Shown one piece after another: positions 59,039 through 64,000 of a DNA stretch of 64,000 nt (positions within the stretch are counted from its first letter, which is position 1; each line of letters starts with the position of its first letter). Source of the stretch: Prevotellaceae bacterium UBA1075 (lineage in GTDB: Bacteria > Bacteroidota > Bacteroidia > Bacteroidales > Bacteroidaceae); assembly GCA_002316015.1 (NCBI GenBank), contig DCCS01000040.1, positions 12,936 through 76,935 on the forward strand, in the 5' to 3' direction. The notes below the pieces were generated by a model. That model ran no database searches, was not told the origin of the DNA, and worked only from the letters and a program-made list of their open reading frames with translations. Position numbers and translations under genes: made by a program.

Positions 59039-59683
59039 ATGAGAGTCTCACCCTCATTGTTGTCGGCCGACTTCGGAAACCTGCGGGCCGAGATGGACTG
59101 GCTCAACCGCAGCAGCGCCGACTGGCTGCACGTCGATGTCATGGACGGCGCCTTCGTGCCCAACATCTCCTTCGGGCCACCCGTGCTCAGGCATGTGGCG
59201 CGCCTGTGCGGGAAACCCCTGGACGTGCACCTGATGATTGCGCGTCCCGAATGGTTCGTCCCCGAGGCAAAGGCTCTGGGAGCCCACATGGTGAGCGTGC
59301 ACCACGAGGCTTGCCCACACCTGCACCGCATTGTCGGGCAGATACACGAGGCGGGCATGAAGGCCGGTGTGGCACTGAATCCGGCCACACCCGTGTGCTT
59401 GCTGCGGGACATCATACAGGACGTGGACATGGTGCTGCTCATGAGTGTCAATCCCGGTTTCGGCGGACAGAAATTCATCCCGCACACCATCCGCAAGGTA
59501 CAGGAACTCAGGAAGCTCATCGGGGAGTCGGAAAGCCGCGCCCTCATCGAGGTTGATGGTGGCGTGAACCTGGACACAGGGCGCCTGCTGGCCCGGGCGG
59601 GCGCCGACGTGCTGGTGGCGGGAAGCCACATCTTCGGCGCGTCCGACCCCATGGAAGCCTGCGCGCAACTGAGCGCGCTATGA
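59039..59683 (+). CDS. rpe: Ribulose-phosphate 3-epimerase
   Basis: A 214-residue TIM-barrel enzyme that interconverts ribulose 5-phosphate and xylulose 5-phosphate in the pentose phosphate pathway. Signatures are MRVSPSLLSADFGNLRAEM, WLHVDVMDGAFVPNISFG, HLMIARPEWF, MSVNPGFGGQKFIP and EVDGGVNLDTG, which supply the metal ligands and catalytic aspartates. The start is the ATG at 59039; the longer frame beginning at 58913 covers the preceding small ORF and is not conserved-looking. The stop overlaps the start of comEC by 4 bp. Confidence 0.97.
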   Translation: MRVSPSLLSADFGNLRAEMDWLNRSSADWLHVDVMDGAFVPNISFGPPVLRHVARLCGKPLDVHLMIARPEWFVPEAKALGAHMVSVHHEACPHLHRIVGQIHEAGMKAGVALNPATPVCLLRDIIQDVDMVLLMSVNPGFGGQKFIPHTIRKVQELRKLIGESESRALIEVDGGVNLDTGRLLARAGADVLVAGSHIFGASDPMEACAQLSAL

Positions 59684-60834
59684 CCTGCGGGAAACCGCTG
59701 TGGTGGTGCGCCGCCCTGCTGGCCACGGGCATAGCGGCGGGGCTTCTCGCGCCCAGCGCGTGGTACCTGCCGGCGTCCGCGCTCACACTGGTGGCCGGGA
59801 CGCTCATGCACGCCATGCACAAGGGCGGCGGACTGGCGCTGCTTGCCTTCTGGCTCTTCATGGGAGCGGCACGCGCAAGCATGGACACGCTGCCCCCCAC
59901 TCCCGCACCGCCCGCATGGGAATCCATGCAGGCGGAGGCCACACGCCTGGGCGGCCTGCTGCACACACGGCTGCGCAAGGCAGGACTGCGCGGCGAGTCG
60001 CTCTCGGTGGGCTCGGCCTTGCTGCTGGGACGGCGCGAGAGCATCAGCCGCTCCACCACGCAGGCTTACCGCGAGAGCGGAGCCGCCCACCTGCTGGCCC
60101 TGAGCGGGCTGCACCTGGGCATCCTCTACGGCCTGCTGCACCTGGTGGTCATCCGCCGCATCAGGCTGGCACGCTGGCGCTGGATTGCCCTCGCCCCGCT
60201 CCTGCTGCTCGTGTGGGGCTATGTGCTGCTGGCGGGAATCCCGCCCTCGCTGGTGAGGGCGGCGGCCATGTGCTCGGTGACGATGGTGGCCAGCCTGGCA
60301 CGCAGGAACGCCAGCGCGACACACACGCTCACGCTCAGCGCGCTCGCCATCCTGCTTTGGAGCCCCTCGTCGCTGCTGAGCGTCAGCCTGCAACTGTCAT
60401 TCATGGCCGTGTTCTTCATCCTTGCGGCCTGTGCCCGCCCGCACACCGGACAGGGATGGCCCGGACGCATGAGGCAGATGGCCGCCGTATCGTCCGCCGC
60501 CTGGCTGGGCACATCGCCCCTGTCGGCATACTATTTCCACAACATCCCGCTGCTCTCGGTCCCGCTGAGCATGCTCCTGGTACCCCTCACCACGCTTATC
60601 GTGTATCTCACGGCAGCCACTCTGATACTGCCCGTGGCACCGCTGGCCGCATGCCTTGACATGCTCATCTCACTACAGAACAGCATCGTGAGGCTCGGCG
60701 CGAGCCTTCCGCACACCATTGTCAGGAACCTGTACCCCGACTGGTGGCATGTCGCCGCCACCTATGCCCTGCTGCTGCTGGCCATCACCAGGCTCAACGC
60801 GCGCCGCAGGCAGGCGCTCCCCACGGAACGGTGA
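59680..60834 (+). CDS. ComEC/Rec2-type protein, competence-domain only
   Basis: A 384-residue polytopic protein matching the central Competence domain of ComEC: SVGSALLLGRRESISRSTTQ, ESGAAHLLALSGLHLGILYG, SLVRAAAMCSVTMVASLARR and SLQLSFMAVFFILAACA. About ten membrane helices are predicted. The N-terminal OB region is reduced and the C-terminal metallo-beta-lactamase domain of full-length ComEC is absent; the chain stops naturally after NARRRQ, so this is a short form common in Bacteroidetes rather than an obvious truncation. Full-length ComEC moves single-stranded DNA across the membrane. The ATG overlaps the rpe stop (ATGA), so the genes are coupled. Confidence 0.85.
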   Translation: MTCGKPLWWCAALLATGIAAGLLAPSAWYLPASALTLVAGTLMHAMHKGGGLALLAFWLFMGAARASMDTLPPTPAPPAWESMQAEATRLGGLLHTRLRKAGLRGESLSVGSALLLGRRESISRSTTQAYRESGAAHLLALSGLHLGILYGLLHLVVIRRIRLARWRWIALAPLLLLVWGYVLLAGIPPSLVRAAAMCSVTMVASLARRNASATHTLTLSALAILLWSPSSLLSVSLQLSFMAVFFILAACARPHTGQGWPGRMRQMAAVSSAAWLGTSPLSAYYFHNIPLLSVPLSMLLVPLTTLIVYLTAATLILPVAPLAACLDMLISLQNSIVRLGASLPHTIVRNLYPDWWHVAATYALLLLAITRLNARRRQALPTER

Positions 60835-60999
60835 TGAGGGCTCGCGTCAGGACAACGCAGGCATGCGCCCGCACCTCCGGGGAATCCGCAGCCATGCCGC
60901 ATGGGCAAAACCCGCAGCCACATTGCCGGAACCTGTAACATGCCATGACACCCTCCCACATATCCCGCATCCAAGAAACCCCCGGGCAGAGGGCACGTG

Positions 61000-62805
61000 T
61001 CAGTCCACCGAGAAGTCCGAGAGCAACTGGCGATAGGCGGCGAGCACGGTGCTCTTGCGGATGAAGCCCACGAACCGGCCCTCCTCGTCCACCACCGGGA
61101 GCGTCCAGGCGCGGGTGCGGTCGAAGACAGAAACCACCACGTCCATGCCGTCGTTGACCGAGAGGAGCGCCTGGGGCTGCTTCATCAGTTGCGACACGCG
61201 GAACTCACGGTAGAGTTCGGTACGGAACACGATGTGGCGGATATCATCGAGATAGACGGCTCCCACGAACTTCATCTGGCGGTTGACCACGGGAAACACA
61301 TGGTTGCGGCTGTTGCTCACCTGCGTTGCCACATCACCCAGCGTCATGTCGGGATAGAGCACATGGTCATAGTGCTGTATCACGCTGTCCATGCTCATCA
61401 GGGTGAGGATGGCGCGGTCGGTGTGGTGCGTGAGCAACTCGCCGCGCTGTGCCAGACGCATGGCATAGATGCTGTGAGGCTCAAATGCCTTGATGGTCAG
61501 ATAGGAAACGACCGACACAATCATCAGCGGCATGAACAGGGCATAGCCTCCCGTGAGCTCGGCAATCAGGAAAATGCCCGTGAGGGGCGCGTGCATCACA
61601 CCGCTCATGAGGCCGCACATGCCCAGCATGGCGAAGTTGCGCACAGGCACGGGGATGCCCAGGACTCCATAGTTGTTCCACAGGCGGCTGAAGATGAAAC
61701 CGCTGATGCAGCCCAGGAACAGGCTGGGGGCGAAGATGCCACCACACCCGCCTCCCCCGTTGGTTGCCGTGGAGGCGAAGACCTTGAACAGCACCACCAG
61801 GAACAGATAAACGAGCAGGTGGTCGCTCCCGTAGAAGAGGGAGCGGTTCATGGCCACATCCCAGTCGGCCTCGCCCGTGCCGTTGAGCAGGAGCCTTATC
61901 AAGTCGTAGCCCTCGCCATAGAGCGAGGGGAACAGGTAAATGAGCGCGCTCAGCATCACGCCGCCCAGCGCCAGGCGGCTGTAGGGGCCGTGCAGGCGGC
62001 GGAAGACACCCTCGGTGGCGTTCATCGCTCGGGTGAAATAGAGTGACACGAGGCCACACACCACGCCCAGGGACAGATAGGCGGGCAGGCGGCTCACCAC
62101 AAAGGTGTCCTGCAGATGGAACTCAAAGAGGGGGCTCGTGCCCGTGACAGCGAAGGTAAGGGCGGCCGCCGTGACACTGCTCACCAGCAGGGGGAGCAGG
62201 CTCGTCATGGTAAGGTCTATCATCAGCACCTCAAGCACAAACACAAGCCCGGCGATGGGGGCCTTGAAGATACCTGCCACCGCGCCCGCCGCGCCACAGC
62301 CCACCAGCAGCATCATTTGCCTGGCCGAGAGATGGAAGATGCGGCCCAGGTTGCTCCCGATGGCACTGCCGGTAAGCACGATGGGAGCCTCGGCGCCCAC
62401 CGAGCCTCCGAAACCGATGGTGATGGCGCTGGCCACCACGGATGTCCAGATGTTGTGGGAGCGTATGAGGCTCTGCTTGCGGGCAATGGCAAAGAGTATC
62501 TTGGTGACTCCGTGGCTGATGTCGTCACGCACCACATAACGCACAAAGAGCATGGTGAGCCATATGCCCACCACGGGATAGACGAGGTAAAGCCAGTTGG
62601 CCCCCGTCATCACGAACTCGTGAGTGAGCACCCCCTCAATCTGCGCGATGAGCCACTTCAGCAACAGACCCGCGCAGGCAGTGAAGATGCCCACAAGCAG
62701 ACTGACGACGAGGAGGAACTGGTTGTCGCGCACATGCCTCCTGCGCCATCTGAGTAGCCAGGCCGCCGCGTTGCGCGCCCTGGTGTTCCGAATGCCCTTT
62801 TCCAT
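61000..62805 (-). CDS. ClC-family chloride channel/transporter with CBS domains
   Basis: A 601-residue protein. Residues about 30-440 form the ClC membrane domain with the conserved GSVGAEAPIVLTGSAIGS (the gating glutamate is in AEAP; the canonical motif is GxEGP) and GGCGGIFAPSLFLG. The C-terminal part holds two CBS domains (about 475-595: SVIQHYDHVLYPDMTLGDVA and NDGMDVVVSVFDRTRAWTLP). It would move Cl- or exchange Cl-/H+. The start at 62805 is chosen because it begins a basic leader before the first helix. It follows tsaC by 66 bp on the same strand. Confidence 0.9.
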   Translation of the reverse strand: MEKGIRNTRARNAAAWLLRWRRRHVRDNQFLLVVSLLVGIFTACAGLLLKWLIAQIEGVLTHEFVMTGANWLYLVYPVVGIWLTMLFVRYVVRDDISHGVTKILFAIARKQSLIRSHNIWTSVVASAITIGFGGSVGAEAPIVLTGSAIGSNLGRIFHLSARQMMLLVGCGAAGAVAGIFKAPIAGLVFVLEVLMIDLTMTSLLPLLVSSVTAAALTFAVTGTSPLFEFHLQDTFVVSRLPAYLSLGVVCGLVSLYFTRAMNATEGVFRRLHGPYSRLALGGVMLSALIYLFPSLYGEGYDLIRLLLNGTGEADWDVAMNRSLFYGSDHLLVYLFLVVLFKVFASTATNGGGGCGGIFAPSLFLGCISGFIFSRLWNNYGVLGIPVPVRNFAMLGMCGLMSGVMHAPLTGIFLIAELTGGYALFMPLMIVSVVSYLTIKAFEPHSIYAMRLAQRGELLTHHTDRAILTLMSMDSVIQHYDHVLYPDMTLGDVATQVSNSRNHVFPVVNRQMKFVGAVYLDDIRHIVFRTELYREFRVSQLMKQPQALLSVNDGMDVVVSVFDRTRAWTLPVVDEEGRFVGFIRKSTVLAAYRQLLSDFSVD

Positions 62806-62871
62806 GCTTTGCTTGCGTTGTGGTTGCCGTGCGGGCAGGCCACCGTGCGGACACGCCACACGGCATGTCCA

Positions 62872-63450
62872 TCACTTGCGTATGATGCGTACCTCCCCGT
62901 CCTGTGCCAGTTTGACAATCTGACTGGGGCTTGCCTTGCCGAGGTCGTTCTGGCGTGCCTTCATCACATAATCGACACCCGCGACAATCCCGGGGGAGAT
63001 CTCGGTGAAGTTGGCGGGCGATGGTTCCCCGCTGACATTGGCGCTGGTGCTCACCACTGCCTTCTGGAAGCGGTAGCACAACTCGCGGCTGATTGCCTCG
63101 CGCGTGACACGTATGCCCACGCTGCCGTCCTGGGCGATGAGCTCGGGAGCGAGGTTGCACGCCCCGTCCAGGATGAGCGTCAGCGGCTTGCTGGCATACT
63201 CTATCAGGTCCCATGCCACATCGGGCACGCGGTACACATAGCGCTGCAGCCTGTCGGCACTGTCAACCAGGCAGATGAGTGCCTTGCTGTCCTCGCGCTG
63301 TTTCAGGCGATAGACCTTGCGCACAGCCTCGCTGTTGGCGGCATCGCATCCGATGCCCCAGATGGTGTCTGTGGGATAGAGAATGAGGCCGCCCGCACGC
63401 AACGTCTGCACGGCCTGCCGTATGTCCTCGGCTATTTCTTTCTGCGTCAT
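62872..63450 (-). CDS. tsaC: Threonylcarbamoyl-AMP synthase (Sua5/YwlC/YrdC)
   Basis: A 192-residue YrdC-domain protein that makes threonylcarbamoyl-AMP for t6A37 tRNA modification. Signatures include GLILYPTDTIWGIGCDA, KQREDSKALICLV, PLTLILDG, SVGIRVTREAI and VSTSANVSGEPSPANF. It lacks the C-terminal Sua5 domain, as in the short YrdC type. Its product step is upstream of MtaB, which is also encoded in this window at 43.5 kb. Confidence 0.96.
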   Translation of the reverse strand: MTQKEIAEDIRQAVQTLRAGGLILYPTDTIWGIGCDAANSEAVRKVYRLKQREDSKALICLVDSADRLQRYVYRVPDVAWDLIEYASKPLTLILDGACNLAPELIAQDGSVGIRVTREAISRELCYRFQKAVVSTSANVSGEPSPANFTEISPGIVAGVDYVMKARQNDLGKASPSQIVKLAQDGEVRIIRK

Positions 63451-63556
63451 GACAATAACAAGAAGCCCCTTCTGACCTCCTCCCTGGCGAGGGGCGTATG
63501 TGGTAAAACTTTGTGGGAGCCTCCCCCCGGAAGGAAGATGGAGAGGAGGCCGCCCC

Positions 63557-64000
63557 TTAGAACTCCGACGAGAAGTGGAATTTCAGATGCTTGAAATCCT
63601 GCTGGGCCATGGTGAGCACATAGCCAGAATCGGCCAGGAACACGTCCCTGCCATCGCGGTCACGCGCCATATACTGGTACTTGCGCTTCTTGAAGTGCTC
63701 CAGTTCATCCTCATAGCCCGGCTCGCACTCCACCCAGCATGCCTTGTAGAGGCTCACCGGCTCCCACCGGCACTTGGCTCCATACTCGTTCTCGAGGCGG
63801 TACTGTATGACCTCGAACTGCAACTGGCCCACCGTGCCTATCAGTTTGCGGCCATTGAACTGGTTGACGAACAGCTGGGCCACGCCCTCGTCCATGAGTT
63901 GGGAGATGCCCTTCTCCAGTTGCTTGGTCTTCATAGGGTCGGCGTTCTCGATGTACTTGAACATCTCGGGCGAGAAGGAGGGCAGGCCACGGAAATGCAG
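63557..64000 (-). CDS. prfC: Peptide chain release factor 3, 5' truncated
   Basis: The C-terminal 147 residues of RF3 are visible; the frame continues beyond 64000 (LHFRGLPSFSPEMFKYIENA). Domain III is recognised from KTKQLEKGISQLMDEGVAQL and IGTVGQLQFEVIQYRLENEY, followed by the end ADSGYVLTMAQQDFKHLKFH. RF3 is the GTPase that recycles RF1/RF2 after peptide release. The GTPase domain lies outside the window. The gene is upstream of tsaC on the same strand with a 106-bp gap. Confidence 0.95.
   Translation of the reverse strand: MHFRGLPSFSPEMFKYIENADPMKTKQLEKGISQLMDEGVAQLFVNQFNGRKLIGTVGQLQFEVIQYRLENEYGAKCRWEPVSLYKACWVECEPGYEDELEHFKKRKYQYMARDRDGRDVFLADSGYVLTMAQQDFKHLKFHFSSEF

Noticed and set aside
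1..64000. tRNA genes
   Set aside because: I looked for T-loop (GTTCGA) sequences with flanking stems; all hits lie inside coding genes without a cloverleaf.

Overview
This 64 kb window is a GC-rich stretch of a Bacteroidales chromosome. Three things support that assignment: the promoters (TAnnTTTG -7 boxes, several with a TTTG or TTG -33 box 19-20 bp upstream), families typical of the phylum (DUF5117/DUF5118 metalloprotease, DUF3575 protein, TamB, DUF4827 lipoprotein, RprX/RprY, the EF-G paralog) and the SusE-like, GH31 and GH95 secreted enzymes. The GC content is high for the order, so coding frames throw long spurious antisense ORFs. I cannot name a genus. Nothing indicates a prophage, plasmid or CRISPR locus; the only mobile DNA is one decayed transposase tail near 8.6 kb.

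Layout. 1-2.3 kb: 3' part of a secreted metzincin-type protease. 2.8-8.3 kb (minus): an envelope operon of a DUF3575 porin-like protein, a carboxypeptidase-regulatory/OmpA-like/TPR protein and a 936-residue protein built from five beta-barrel-like units. 8.8-14.9 kb (minus): the complete Na+-translocating NADH:quinone reductase operon nqrABCDEF, whose NqrC carries an N-terminal rubredoxin-like domain. 15-19.5 kb: tamB, divergent from nqr. 19.8-21 kb: HAD phosphatase and membrane J-domain protein. 21.5-27.1 kb: DUF1080 lipoprotein, then a GH31 / SusE-like / SpoU methyltransferase operon. 27.3-32.7 kb: Gfo/Idh oxidoreductase, YgjP-like metallopeptidase, secreted EEP nuclease/phosphatase, aroC, SlyD-type isomerase and a small secreted protein with a flavinylation-like motif. 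33.3-44.8 kb (minus): GH95 fucosidase, M16 peptidase, lpxH, a DUF59 protein, radC, two GT2 glycosyltransferases and mtaB. 45-54.5 kb: small acidic lipoprotein, rpsF-rpsR-rplI, small membrane and OM proteins, rprX-rprY, the EF-G paralog and hemW. 54.5-64 kb: DUF4827 lipoprotein, nrnA, fmt, ECF sigma factor, rpe, a core-only ComEC, a ClC channel with CBS domains, tsaC and the 3' part of prfC.

How they work together. The window mixes housekeeping genes (translation, tRNA modification, lipid A, shikimate pathway) with envelope and glycan functions. The sodium pump would energise the envelope. RprXY is encoded in the same window as nqr, and from recollection a relative of RprY in Porphyromonas has been linked to nqr control. 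The EF-G paralog lacks the catalytic switch II histidine, as reported for a Bacteroides EF-G2 that supports starvation growth.

Most unusual signals: (1) three intergenic arrays of related 22-bp tandem repeats (19535-19607, 33076-33199, 57721-57848), two ending in the same 22-bp palindrome; (2) the rubredoxin-like NqrC fusion; (3) the five-unit barrel protein; (4) a flavinylation-like motif directly after a signal peptide; (5) two promoters placed so that mtaB and rprX would be leaderless.
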